Positions 26,566 to 35,039 of a DNA stretch of 64,000 nucleotides are shown one piece after another (the first letter of the stretch is position 1; each line of letters starts with the position of its first letter). The translations under genes were made by a program, and so were the position numbers. The notes beneath the pieces are model-generated. The model was not told the DNA's origin. It made no database searches and saw nothing but the letters and a program-made list of their open reading frames with translations. This DNA comes from Candidatus Eremiobacterota bacterium (GTDB lineage: Bacteria > Vulcanimicrobiota > CADAWZ01 > Ess09-12), in assembly GCA_031082125.1 (NCBI GenBank), contig JAVHLM010000017.1, forward strand, positions 1 through 64,000. The letters are read 5' to 3'.

Positions 26566-27750
26566 TCAATAGCGGTAGCCGGAAAGCTCCCGGTAAAGAC
26601 AGTCCATTTTCGCTCCCACTGCCTTCAGTGAATGGACTTTCTCCACATAGGAGCGTCCCTTCTCACCGAGTTCCTCTCTCAGGAGAGGATTCTCGATAAG
26701 GACACGAAGTGCCTCCTTGAGCGAATCAGGATTTGCACTCACGATGGGGCACTCCGCTTCTCCGGGGAGATAGAGGGAGGGCTTCCTGATGAAGGCGATC
26801 ACCGGCTTCCCCAGCGCCATTGACTCAACGGCGAAATACCCGTACCACCCGATGAGAAACTGTTCAGCGACGATATGGGCCTTTTTGTAGAGCTCCAGGG
26901 CTTCCCTGTTGCTCACCTTCTGCACCAGCAGAAGCTCAATCGGCGCGCCCTCCCTCTTCAGCTCTTCAATCACCTTGAGAAGGTGCTCAGTGCCTTTATA
27001 CTCTGGATGATTCGGCGCGTGAAGCACCAGGAGAGGCCCTTCACTCGCGGGCTGCCCGACATAAGGGACCTTCTCAGTATCTATGGCCCAGAAGTATATG
27101 CCGGTGACCGTGGCAGGCACATATTCCCTCATGTCTCCCATGGCAAGCATTGCGTGGGCATAGCGCCTCACGTGGGCAATATTCCGGGATGCTTTCTCAT
27201 CGTCGCAGATACAGGCCTTTCCCGGCGCCTTGCAGTGCATACAGCCGTTATAAGGTCCCAATGCAAGGGTACGCGATCTCACCCGCACGTCAGAGCCGTA
27301 AGTGGAGACTATGACAATCTTTCCTGCGGCGCAAAGAAGGGGCAGCTCCCAGCACCTGAGCCATGTTCTTCCCAGGAATCCCCCGTCAAAATAGAACTGA
27401 AAGATATCATAGGAAAGACACGCCCAGAGAAATACCGCCAGAGGCACCACGAGGGGCCCCATACGGCGGCCGATAGAGCGCTCCATGCTCCAGGTGAAGT
27501 CGCTGGTAATATAGTAAGTCTCATAGACAAGAGTATCGCTCTTATAGCCAAAAAGTCTGTCAGCTGCGGCGTTTGTGGCGATATTGATGATGGGCGTGGG
27601 GCCCCAGAGTATCCGGGGACGTCTCCTGAAAAGCCTCCTCAAGAGGCGGGAAAGATGGAACAAGGGGAGACCCAGCAGAAAAAGAGCAAAAAAAAGCCCA
27701 TGAACGGCCCCATGAAAGATGAGCTTCACCATCTGCCTCAGACTCTTCAT
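26566..27750 (-). CDS. GT4-like glycosyltransferase with N-terminal membrane segment and cysteine cluster
   Basis: A 394-residue protein. An N-terminal hydrophobic stretch (AVHGLFFALFLLGLPLFHLS) probably tethers it to the membrane, followed by a basic RLLRRLFRRRPR. The domain order then matches the glycosyltransferase at 17795: FYFDGGFLGR, GSDVRVRSRT, CMHCKAPGKACICDDEKA (CxxC...CxC cluster), LHAPNHPEYKGTEHLLK, then GWYGYFAVESMALGKPVIAF. The two are clear paralogues. It is transcribed with asnB copy 1 and has AGGAAG just before the ATG. The acceptor and donor sugars are unknown. Confidence 0.8.
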   Translation of the reverse strand: MKSLRQMVKLIFHGAVHGLFFALFLLGLPLFHLSRLLRRLFRRRPRILWGPTPIINIATNAAADRLFGYKSDTLVYETYYITSDFTWSMERSIGRRMGPLVVPLAVFLWACLSYDIFQFYFDGGFLGRTWLRCWELPLLCAAGKIVIVSTYGSDVRVRSRTLALGPYNGCMHCKAPGKACICDDEKASRNIAHVRRYAHAMLAMGDMREYVPATVTGIYFWAIDTEKVPYVGQPASEGPLLVLHAPNHPEYKGTEHLLKVIEELKREGAPIELLLVQKVSNREALELYKKAHIVAEQFLIGWYGYFAVESMALGKPVIAFIRKPSLYLPGEAECPIVSANPDSLKEALRVLIENPLLREELGEKGRSYVEKVHSLKAVGAKMDCLYRELSGYRY

Positions 27751-27932
27751 CGCTTCCTGCCACGTGAAATGAAAGAGCAGTGTATTCGAGAGTTCACTGC
27801 CGATTACCTCTTCCGGGAGAGAAAGGCCGCAGGGGGAGAGAGCTTCAGGGCAGGGGATGCCGCTCTTGCAGGAAGTTAAGGAAGAGGGTGGTATTTATGA
27901 CAGGTATATCTCAGTGAATAGCAAGGATTATT

Positions 27933-29825
27933 ATGTGCGGAATCGTGGGAATCGTGGGGCCATCGAAAGAGGAAGAGCGGCAGAAAGCCCTCTCGCTCAT
28001 TGCCCACCGGGGACCCGACGGCGAAGGGGAGTGGCAGTCCAGTGAATCCCCCGTCTGGCTTGGCCACCGGCGGCTTGCCATCATTGATCCCGAGCGGGGT
28101 GCCCAGCCCCTCTCAAATGAGGACGAGACGGTGTGGATCACCTTCAACGGCTGTGTCTATAACTATCTCGAGCTTGCCCAGGCGCTCCGGAAAAAGGGGC
28201 ACCGCTTCAAGACATACTCCGACACGGAGGTCATTGTCCACGCCTACGAGGAATACGGCGAAGGATGTCTCCAGAAATTCATCGGGATGTTCTCCTTTGC
28301 CATCTGGGACGAAAAGAAAAGGCGCCTCTTCTGCGCCCGGGATCGCATCGGCGTGAAGCCCTTCTACTATGTTGCCCGGAAAGGGCTTTTCGCCTTCGCC
28401 TCGGAGATCAAGGCCCTCCTCGCCCTGGGCACGGAAGCATCTGTCTTAATGGCAGGCCTCAGGGAATACCTCATATTCCAGACGACCCTGGCGGACAGGA
28501 CCCTCTTCGAGGGAGTATACCGCCTTCTCCCCGGCCACTCCATGACCATCGACGGCGAGGGCAGGATCCTGGAGACGAAAAGATTCTGGGACCTCGGCTT
28601 TGCCGCCGATGACGACCACACGGAGGAATATTTTATCGACCATCTCCGCCTTCTGCTCCGGGATGCGGTAAAAATAAGGCTCCGCTCTGACGTGGCCCTC
28701 GGCGCCCATCTCTCGGGAGGCCTTGACTCGAGCACCGTGGTCTGCCTTGCAGGGGACATGAACGGCGGAAGCGAGTCGCTCTCCACGTTCACCGGCGCCT
28801 TCTCTGAAGGCGAAGACTTCGACGAGACTTATTATGCTCACCTGGTTGCTGAGCGCACAGGGGCTACTTACCATGAGATCAGGCCAGTTCCGGCAGACTT
28901 CATCGAGCACCTCCCTAAAATCATCTATTACATGGACGAGCCCGCCGCAGGGCCGGGCGTTTTCCCCCAGTATATGGTATCACAGCTCGCCTCTCAGCAT
29001 GTAAAGGTCGTTCTCGGCGGCCAGGGCGGCGACGAGATTTTTGCAGGCTACGCGCGCTATCTCCTGGGCTACCTTGAGGAGTGCCTGAAGGGCGCCATCG
29101 AGGAGACAGAGAGAACATCCCAGTATGCCGCCACCCTGGCCACCATTATTCCCAACCTGCCGATGCTCCGCCAGTACATCCCTATGATGCGCTACTTCTG
29201 GAAGGACGGGCTCTTCGAGGCTCCGGAAAAACGCTATTTCCGCCTCATGGACCGCTCATCGGGAATAAGGGATATATATGACGCCGGGATTTTCTCCGCC
29301 GATACCTCGCTTGATGACGAGTTTTCCCGCATATTCAACGGTTCTGATGCCCGGTCGTTTCTCAACAGGATGCTTTACTTTGACCTCAAGGTCCATCTGC
29401 CGGCGCTACTGCACGTGGAAGACCGCACGAGCATGGCCTGGGGCCTCGAATCACGCGTTCCCCTTCTGGACCACAGGATTGCCGATCTTATCGCAAGCAT
29501 TCCCCCCGTCATCAAGTTCAAAGGGGGACAGCCCAAATATCTCTTCAGGAAATCGGTGAAAAACATCGTGCCCGACGAGGTCCTCGACAGGAAGGACAAG
29601 AAAGGCTTCCCCGTGCCTCTCCACATCTGGCAGCGGGGCCCCCTGCGCGAATTCATCAGGGACATTCTTCTCTCGCCGAAGGCCCGCACCAGGGGGGTTT
29701 TCAACTCGCAGGCCCTGGAGCGTGCCTTAGACAGGGAAATGGATTTCGGAAGGGTCATCTGGGGTGCCCTCTGCATGGAACTATGGTTCACCACCTTCAT
29801 AGATGGCCATGGAGCAAGAGATTGA
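27933..29825 (+). CDS. asnB: glutamine-hydrolysing asparagine synthetase-like amidotransferase (copy 2)
   Basis: A 630-residue paralogue of copy 1. Glutaminase motifs are MCGIVGIVGP, HRGPDGEGEW and FNGCVYNYLELA (Cys in place of the usual Glu of NGE). The synthetase part has GAHLSGGLDSSTVV, GGQGGDEIFAGYARY and LLHVEDRTSMAWGLESR. It is divergent from the copy 1 operon across a 182-bp gap that holds only ribosome-binding and promoter space. Two copies around one glycosyltransferase suggest two amidation reactions, or one amidation and true asparagine synthesis. A promoter for the next gene overlaps its stop codon. Confidence 0.9.
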   Translation: MCGIVGIVGPSKEEERQKALSLIAHRGPDGEGEWQSSESPVWLGHRRLAIIDPERGAQPLSNEDETVWITFNGCVYNYLELAQALRKKGHRFKTYSDTEVIVHAYEEYGEGCLQKFIGMFSFAIWDEKKRRLFCARDRIGVKPFYYVARKGLFAFASEIKALLALGTEASVLMAGLREYLIFQTTLADRTLFEGVYRLLPGHSMTIDGEGRILETKRFWDLGFAADDDHTEEYFIDHLRLLLRDAVKIRLRSDVALGAHLSGGLDSSTVVCLAGDMNGGSESLSTFTGAFSEGEDFDETYYAHLVAERTGATYHEIRPVPADFIEHLPKIIYYMDEPAAGPGVFPQYMVSQLASQHVKVVLGGQGGDEIFAGYARYLLGYLEECLKGAIEETERTSQYAATLATIIPNLPMLRQYIPMMRYFWKDGLFEAPEKRYFRLMDRSSGIRDIYDAGIFSADTSLDDEFSRIFNGSDARSFLNRMLYFDLKVHLPALLHVEDRTSMAWGLESRVPLLDHRIADLIASIPPVIKFKGGQPKYLFRKSVKNIVPDEVLDRKDKKGFPVPLHIWQRGPLREFIRDILLSPKARTRGVFNSQALERALDREMDFGRVIWGALCMELWFTTFIDGHGARD

Positions 29826-29850
29826 AAAGCCCTTAAAAGTATGATAAGAT
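29822..29850 (+). promoter_or_regulatory. promoter for the small lipoprotein gene
   Basis: TTGAAA (29822-29827) and TAAGAT (29845-29850) are 17 bp apart, and a TGA precedes the -10 (extended -10). The TTGAAA overlaps the end of asnB copy 2. Transcription would start near 29857, about 57 nt before the lipoprotein ATG. Confidence 0.5.
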
Positions 29851-29913
29851 CATGGTGGGGGGATGACAGTCCTCATACCGTCACCCATTGATGAGACGAG
29901 GAGGATACGGCTC

Positions 29914-30351
29914 ATGATGAAAAAGGCAGGCTTACTGGCAGTCGTGCTGCTTATCGCATGCCTGGCATGCTCTTGCGGAGGGGGGGGCAAGAACAGGCCG
30001 GCAGTTCCCGGCAAGGTCCTCAACAACCCCGAGGTCAAGCTCAACTACTATGGAAATCCCATGCAGGTTCAGCTCCCCGACGTCCCTGAGCTCAGGTGGG
30101 ATTTTTTCCAGGAGGCCGACAAGAAAGAGCTCACCTGCCGTTATAAGCTCAAGGTGATCTTCAAGGAGAACGGGAAATTCAATGCAATCGTGCAGTTTCT
30201 TGACCTGAACAAGTTTCCCGTCACCACGTCGTCCGTCAAGTTCATCGGCTCAAAGGGTGAAAGCACCACCTATGAGAATACCCTTTACATTGATCCAAAG
30301 ATTTCAGGGAGGATCACCAAGGCGCAGGTGCTCCTCACCCCCCTGAAATAG
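29914..30351 (+). CDS. small lipoprotein, unknown
   Basis: A 145-residue protein starting MMKKAGLLAVVLLIACLACS with a Cys followed by a Gly stretch (SCGGGG), a typical lipoprotein signal. The ATG at 29914 has GAGGAGG about 9 nt upstream and is chosen over an in-frame ATG at 29863 that would put a charged tail before the signal. The mature part ends in an Ig-like strand pattern (YKLKVIFKENGKFNAIVQFL, SSVKFIGSKGESTTYEN). No family is recognised. It has its own promoter and a terminator-like hairpin 25 bp after the stop. Confidence 0.7.
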   Translation: MMKKAGLLAVVLLIACLACSCGGGGKNRPAVPGKVLNNPEVKLNYYGNPMQVQLPDVPELRWDFFQEADKKELTCRYKLKVIFKENGKFNAIVQFLDLNKFPVTTSSVKFIGSKGESTTYENTLYIDPKISGRITKAQVLLTPLK

Positions 30352-30374
30352 GCATCTTCCTTTCCTGAGTGCAC

Positions 30375-30400
30375 AGGAGAGTCCCCGGTGGGCTCTCTCT
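30375..30400 (+). terminator. terminator-like hairpin
   Basis: GAGAGTCCC and GGGCTCTC form a stem with one bulged T around a CGGT loop, followed by TTGTTTCTT. The T tract is imperfect, so termination may be partial. Confidence 0.5.
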
Positions 30401-30473
30401 TGTTTCTTCGCCCCTGATGAGAGGAATTACGGCAAAAAAAAAGAATTAGGGGAGAAAAACCAGGAGGCTCCCC

Positions 30474-31454
30474 ATGGATTTCTGCGACGGGCCCGAGGAA
30501 GAGGGCGGCTTTCTTTCCACGTTGAGAAAAACCTGGATTGATGACTCCACAGAAGATACCCCCGGCTCGGGCTCGACCCCTCCTCCCACCAGGTCTTCCG
30601 CCCTGAACGAGCTTTATGCCCTGGGCATGAAGTGCTTTGAGGAGAGGGGTAACCTGAAACTTTTCAAGCTGAGGCTTGATTCAGAGATGCTGCGCTTTTA
30701 CGGGATTTACAAGAATTTCCTGGAGACCTACTATCAGGCCGAGCTCCCCCAGGACGTGGACACGCAGGCTAAAATCGTCCTTCTCTCCCTCCAGGAGTAT
30801 GAAAAGGCCCTTGAGGAGATCAAGACTTATTTCGACTCCGGCGAGCTTTCGATAATAGGATCGGGACTGAAAAAAGCTGTCAATGCCATCAACACCCTCA
30901 CTTTTTCCTACGATGCCTTTGTAAAGCACCAGTCAGACGCCCTTACGAAGAAATGCATCCTCTGCGGCCACCCCAACTCTCTGGGAAGCATCCAGTGCAG
31001 CGCCTGCGAGTCGCCTTTCACCTTGAGCGGCGAGGAGATTCCGCTGGAGTTCACATCCCTGCGGGTCATAGGGGAAAAATCGTCCCTTTCCTTCGGCGCC
31101 GCCTCATTCCCGGGGAGCATCATAGAAGTGTACGACAACTTCCTGAAGTACACCGCAAATCGCATGAAAAAGGAAAAATACCTGGAAGAGGTAGACTGGG
31201 CCATCACCCAGTTCGAGATTTCCCGCCAGCACCTTGAGAGGTCCCAGGCCACTATGGAAAGCGAGTCCTTTGAGACCATGGAGGGATTGCTGGAGGGAAC
31301 GGACAGGATCAAGAAATCACTTGAGAAAATAAGGGATGCCATCGTCATGGAGCGGCTGGACAGGCTCGGCATCCAGTGGAACAACCTCATATCGGCCATT
31401 CATCTCATTTACAGGGCACAATCAGTCCGGGAGGGTCCCCATGACGCTCAGTGA
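30474..31454 (+). CDS. helical protein with central zinc ribbon, unknown
   Basis: A 326-residue soluble protein, almost entirely charged helices, with a CxxC-x10-CxxC zinc ribbon in the middle (CILCGHPNSLGSIQCSAC). Helical repeats flank the ribbon (about 45-155 and 205-320). The protein at 43785-45065 has the same arrangement (long helices, then CIQCGGENEVTAKFCVHC, then helices), so the two look like distant paralogues. AGGAGG lies 7 nt before the ATG. The stop overlaps the next gene, a Trm112-like protein, by 14 bp, implying coupling. Function unknown. Confidence 0.7.
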   Translation: MDFCDGPEEEGGFLSTLRKTWIDDSTEDTPGSGSTPPPTRSSALNELYALGMKCFEERGNLKLFKLRLDSEMLRFYGIYKNFLETYYQAELPQDVDTQAKIVLLSLQEYEKALEEIKTYFDSGELSIIGSGLKKAVNAINTLTFSYDAFVKHQSDALTKKCILCGHPNSLGSIQCSACESPFTLSGEEIPLEFTSLRVIGEKSSLSFGAASFPGSIIEVYDNFLKYTANRMKKEKYLEEVDWAITQFEISRQHLERSQATMESESFETMEGLLEGTDRIKKSLEKIRDAIVMERLDRLGIQWNNLISAIHLIYRAQSVREGPHDAQ

Positions 31455-31641
31455 GGAGTTAAAGAGGATTCTGGCCTGCCCGCTCTGCAAAAAGCCTGTC
31501 ACCGCCATCGTTCATAAAGAACAGGAAGGGCTTCTCTGCCCTTCCTGCAGGCTCTTGTACCCTGTCACCGATGATATCCCCGTAATGCTCGCCGCCTTTG
31601 CAGTTCCCTTCGAGGGGCCTCTTCAGGAGCCGGGAGACTAG
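31441..31641 (+). CDS. Trm112-like zinc-binding protein
   Basis: A 66-residue protein matching the bacterial Trm112/YcaR (UPF0434) pattern: ILACPLCKKPVTAI, then GLLCPSCRLLYPVTDDIPVM. The four cysteines form a zinc site, and the size is the family norm. The ATG at 31441 has GGGAGGG 5 nt upstream inside the preceding gene. Eukaryotic and archaeal Trm112 activate methyltransferases; the bacterial role is less certain. It converges on the - strand gene at 31638 with a 4-bp overlap of the stops. Confidence 0.85.
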   Translation: MTLSEELKRILACPLCKKPVTAIVHKEQEGLLCPSCRLLYPVTDDIPVMLAAFAVPFEGPLQEPGD

Positions 31642-32573
31642 AACTCCATCCTGGGCGATGAATTCAGCTTCATTTCAGTGATAACGGCCTCAAAAACCAG
31701 CTGGTCCCCTTTAATTCTTTTTGCGTAGGCAGGCCAGAATGTCTCGGCATCAATGGCAATGGTGTCGGTAAATTCGTCCTTCCGGATCTCCACGAGATAG
31801 CATTTTTTCGCAATGGTCTTCCCGCCGCCGGCCGACGGTGTGGGCGCGGGTGTCGGCGAGGCCGGGGAGGCATCAGAGGGAGAGGCCGTGGGGGAAGGCG
31901 GGTTCTCCAGAGGAGATGGCTCAGGGGAAGGCGTCAGTGATGGCGCAAGCGACGGGGAAGGCTCAGGAGTCGGTGTTCCGGCCGCCACGGGAGTCCCGGC
32001 TCCCTGCCCGTTGAGGGATACCGCAATGCTCCCGTCCACCTGGGCAAAAAGGTCCACAGCCCCCTTGAAGGCCACATCTTTTCCCGAGCGCATCATATTC
32101 AGGATCATGTCCACCAGCGACTCCACAATGGGAGTGTTCTGAAGCTTGAGGCGCTCAATGGAGCGCCATACGCGAAATCCTCCCATCTTCACCTTGACCT
32201 CTCCCTTTTTCTGTTCGGGCAGGTAGAGTATGACGGCACCCTTCCCGTTCCCCTCCAGGACTTCGGCCCTTATCGTAGAGGGTCTCACGCACCGGTAGTC
32301 CGCCACAAGGGTCCCCTTGTCAAGCCTTATGTATCCGATGAAGGAATAATCGGCCACCGAGGCAACCGTTTTTTCCATAGCCGACAAAAGCCCCTTCGTA
32401 TCTGTCACCTCACCCTGGGGCGTCGCTGACGGTGGTGCAGACGGGAGAGCCGAGGGAGAGGGAGAAGGGCTTTCCTGTTCCATCCCTGACGAAGCGGGCG
32501 GCGAAAAGAAAAGAACAAGCCCCAGAGCCAGGAAAATGAGCGCAACCAGTGTACTTTTTGAGATGATACGCAT
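31638..32573 (-). CDS. exported LolA/DUF1571-like protein with Pro/Ser-rich linker
   Basis: A 311-residue protein with an N-terminal signal or anchor (MRIISKSTLVALIFLALGL). The ATG at 32573 is chosen because AAGGAGGAGG lies about 8 nt upstream. After a PSPSPS stretch comes a domain (LLSAMEKTVASVADYSFIGY, YRCVRPSTIRAEVLEGNGKG, VILYLPEQKKG) like the lipoprotein-carrier/DUF1571 fold that reads out lipid or lipoprotein. A long Pro/Thr/Ser/Glu linker (about 195-255) separates it from a final strand-rich segment. The split of this fold by a low-complexity linker is unusual. Lipoprotein handling at the envelope is an inference. Confidence 0.65.
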   Translation of the reverse strand: MRIISKSTLVALIFLALGLVLFFSPPASSGMEQESPSPSPSALPSAPPSATPQGEVTDTKGLLSAMEKTVASVADYSFIGYIRLDKGTLVADYRCVRPSTIRAEVLEGNGKGAVILYLPEQKKGEVKVKMGGFRVWRSIERLKLQNTPIVESLVDMILNMMRSGKDVAFKGAVDLFAQVDGSIAVSLNGQGAGTPVAAGTPTPEPSPSLAPSLTPSPEPSPLENPPSPTASPSDASPASPTPAPTPSAGGGKTIAKKCYLVEIRKDEFTDTIAIDAETFWPAYAKRIKGDQLVFEAVITEMKLNSSPRMEF

Positions 32574-32788
32574 AGGTGATTCCTCCTCCTTCATAATTGT
32601 ATAATATAGTTCTCCTTCTCTTTTTATATTCCTTGAGATCCCTTTTCCCGATAATCGCTCTCATGTGAACCATTACAGGGCCCTTTTGAAACCATCCGGA
32701 GTACCGCAAAATACCGTGACAAAGGAGAAGGAGATTTCACGGCAGTGCATAAGAAATAAGAAGGCTTACTCCACCCCGGGAGAGATAC

Positions 32789-33217
32789 ATGCCAGGAAAG
32801 ATAAAAATGGAAGCCCTCATGGCTGCATTAAGTGATACCCAGAAGGATATATACTATTTCTTTGACAAGCAGACAAAAGAAGTGATAAAGCTTTCACTTG
32901 ACAATCCTGATGTCTCGGCACTCAAGTCTCTCAAGGAGAAGATTGCCAAGGAAAAAGGCCGCTTTCCCCAGATCCCGAGACGGACTCCCCATGATACCTA
33001 CAAGGACATGGAAGCCTTTATTAAAACCCTCAAGGATGTCAAGCTCCAGAAAAGGCTTCTTGAGGCCATCGAGGGCCAGGGGGCCTTCCGGGGATTCAGG
33101 GACGTCCTCGAGGCATACCCGAGGGAAAAACAGCGATGGAACACTTTCAGAGACGATATACTCAAGAAAAGCGTCCTTGCCTTCCTCAGGGAGGCTGGCA
33201 TTTCAGCACAGGAATAA
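32789..33217 (+). CDS. UPF0158-family protein
   Basis: A 142-residue soluble, helical protein with a pattern I recognise from UPF0158: IYYFFDKQTKEVIKL, then FPQIPRRTPHDTYKDMEAFI, then GQGAFRGFRDVLEAYPREKQ and RWNTFRDDILKK. The family has no assigned function. GGGAGAG precedes the ATG. It is 24 bp upstream of the SPFH gene and probably cotranscribed. The roughly 215-bp gap to the divergent gene at 32573 is A+T-rich at its left end but shows no clear promoter pair. Confidence 0.75.
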   Translation: MPGKIKMEALMAALSDTQKDIYYFFDKQTKEVIKLSLDNPDVSALKSLKEKIAKEKGRFPQIPRRTPHDTYKDMEAFIKTLKDVKLQKRLLEAIEGQGAFRGFRDVLEAYPREKQRWNTFRDDILKKSVLAFLREAGISAQE

Positions 33218-33241
33218 AAGCCACGAGGGGAGAGAGAAACC

Positions 33242-33820
33242 ATGTCCGGTCCCATGATCTTTGCAATAATCCTGACCACCCTGCTCTTAGCCCTGACAGC
33301 CCAAAGGATTTACCAGTCTTGCAAGAGAACGGCAAAGCCCGATGAAGTGACCATTGTGGAAGATGGCTCGGGGAGGAAGTATTACCGTGAAGGGAAATTC
33401 TTCGTGGTCCCCTTTTTCCAGAAAGAGTACAAACTGAGCCTTGCACCCTTCCCGGTGGACCGGATGGCAAGGAACATCCGGAACAGAGAGGGCAATATCT
33501 TTGATATCCATGTCGTCATGGAGGTAAGGATAGATGACTCGCCCAATGGTCTTGAGCTTGCGGCGGGGAGGTTCATGAACAAGGACACCGACCAGATCAG
33601 CGACTTTGTCGAGGAAATCATCAAGCGGAACGTGACGATCTATCTCCAGGAGCTTGACATCCGCTCCCTTGTGAACAACATAGAGCCTTTCTGCAAAAAC
33701 GTCGAGGAGTCCATGAAGGAAGACCTCCTCAAAATGGGTATCCTGGTGAACAGCTTCAGCATCACGTCGCTTGAGGACAGCCAGGGTCTCATGAAAAGGC
33801 TCGCCGAGCAGAAGCGTTAA
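33242..33820 (+). CDS. short SPFH/band-7 membrane protein
   Basis: A 192-residue protein with one N-terminal membrane helix (MIFAIILTTLLLALTAQRIY) followed by an SPFH-type domain: GRKYYREGKFFVVPFFQKEY, FPVDRMARNIRNREGN, FDIHVVMEVRIDD, then EIIKRNVTIYLQELDIRSLV and LLKMGILVNSFSITSLED. It ends right after the SPFH core, without the long coiled coil that flotillins and prohibitins use to oligomerise. It is probably a small membrane-microdomain or scaffold protein. The function of the pair with UPF0158 is unknown. Confidence 0.75.
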   Translation: MSGPMIFAIILTTLLLALTAQRIYQSCKRTAKPDEVTIVEDGSGRKYYREGKFFVVPFFQKEYKLSLAPFPVDRMARNIRNREGNIFDIHVVMEVRIDDSPNGLELAAGRFMNKDTDQISDFVEEIIKRNVTIYLQELDIRSLVNNIEPFCKNVEESMKEDLLKMGILVNSFSITSLEDSQGLMKRLAEQKR

Positions 33821-33840
33821 GAGAACCGCCCGCCGATCTC

Positions 33841-34992
33841 TCAGCAGGGAAGGGCAAGGGTGGCAAGCTCGCCTTCCATCATCTTTTTCACCCCTTCGTC
33901 AACGGCAAGCGCCATCGCCTTCTCATAATGAAAACGGGCCTTTTCGGGAAAAGAAAGCTTTCTGTGAATCTTCCCCAGGCACATGTGGGCAAGAAGGTCC
34001 TCGCCGTCAAGGGCGAGCGCACCCTGATAGGCCTCGAGAGCCTCTTCGGATCGGGCAAGACAATCCAGAATATTTCCCTTCATGATGAGAAGCGTGGGTG
34101 AAGGCTCAAGTGCGAGGGCGTGTTCATAAGCATCAAGGGCATGCTCATATTCATTGAGGGAGAGGAAGGCGAGCCCCATGTTGGCCCAGGCCATGTGGTT
34201 TGACCCGTCCCTCCTGATGGCCTCGCGGTAGAGCACCACTGCCCCCTGGAAATCACTCATCCCGTATTTCACAAAACCAAGTTTCACAAGGAGCACCGGT
34301 TCCTCGGGGTCCAGGGCGATGGCGGCGCGGTATTCCCGCTCTGCTTCGGGAAGGTGCTCCATGAGCTCGTACTTCCTGGCCTGGTATGACCTCACAAGAG
34401 CGCTGTCGGGGAAACGCTGAAGGGCTTCGTCATAAAGAAGAAATGCTTTCCTGGGATCCCCCTCGTCGAGGGAGACATTGCCCATGATAAGAAAATCCAT
34501 CGCCGTCAGGGGGGTAAGGGAATCACGGCATGCGCGGTAATACTGAAGGCGGAGCGCTGAAAAAGCCTGCACGAGGGCTTCAACCCTCTTCCAGGTTCCC
34601 TGGCGTGCCGGCGAGGCGCCATAGGGGCAGCCCTTGCCGACTGAGCGGAAGGGAACATGGCCGAACATGCGGCAGCAGAGGGGACGCCACAGGTATATCA
34701 GGCACTTCATGCCTTCACAATCATAGTGAGGGCACACCTTGGCAGGGCTTCCCGACTCCCCGGCTGCCCTGTTGATGAAGGCGATGAATGCCTCCTCGCG
34801 GCAGGTGCCGGGCGGTGCCTGCTCTTTGATGAAGTCACGCTCAAGGGCGCTCACCTGGAGATGGATGGGATAGGAGCAGCAGTTCCGGCAGGTCTCACAG
34901 GGATTTTCCGGCGCACCGGGAAGGGTAGTGGAGAGCACCTCGTCAAACTGTGAATAGAGCCCTGCAAGCTCAGCCGCCCATGCTTTGACCAA
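33841..34992 (-). CDS. YkgJ cysteine-cluster domain fused to TPR repeats
   Basis: A 383-residue protein with a TTG start (GAGGTG about 8 nt upstream; no ATG for 100+ codons). Residues about 25-125 hold the YkgJ cluster: CETCRNCCSYP, then CPHYDCEGMKC and LWRPLCCRMFGH and GCPYG. From about residue 165, at least five TPRs follow (AFLLYDEALQRFPDSALV, AEREYRAAIALDPEEPVL, AVVLYREAIRRDGSN, ALDAYEHALALEPSPT, ALEAYQGALALDGEDL). The fusion suggests a metal-cluster protein that docks on partners by the TPR face. No partner is visible. Confidence 0.8.
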   Translation of the reverse strand: MVKAWAAELAGLYSQFDEVLSTTLPGAPENPCETCRNCCSYPIHLQVSALERDFIKEQAPPGTCREEAFIAFINRAAGESGSPAKVCPHYDCEGMKCLIYLWRPLCCRMFGHVPFRSVGKGCPYGASPARQGTWKRVEALVQAFSALRLQYYRACRDSLTPLTAMDFLIMGNVSLDEGDPRKAFLLYDEALQRFPDSALVRSYQARKYELMEHLPEAEREYRAAIALDPEEPVLLVKLGFVKYGMSDFQGAVVLYREAIRRDGSNHMAWANMGLAFLSLNEYEHALDAYEHALALEPSPTLLIMKGNILDCLARSEEALEAYQGALALDGEDLLAHMCLGKIHRKLSFPEKARFHYEKAMALAVDEGVKKMMEGELATLALPC

Positions 34993-35039
34993 GACCCTTC
35001 ACCTCTTTCTTCCGGTCCTGCCTGATTCAGGAACCTCTC

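Noticed and set aside
26875-27879. A 334-residue + strand reading frame
   Set aside because: It is antisense to the GT4 gene at 26566-27750, which has clear motifs; long antisense frames are expected in G+C-rich DNA.
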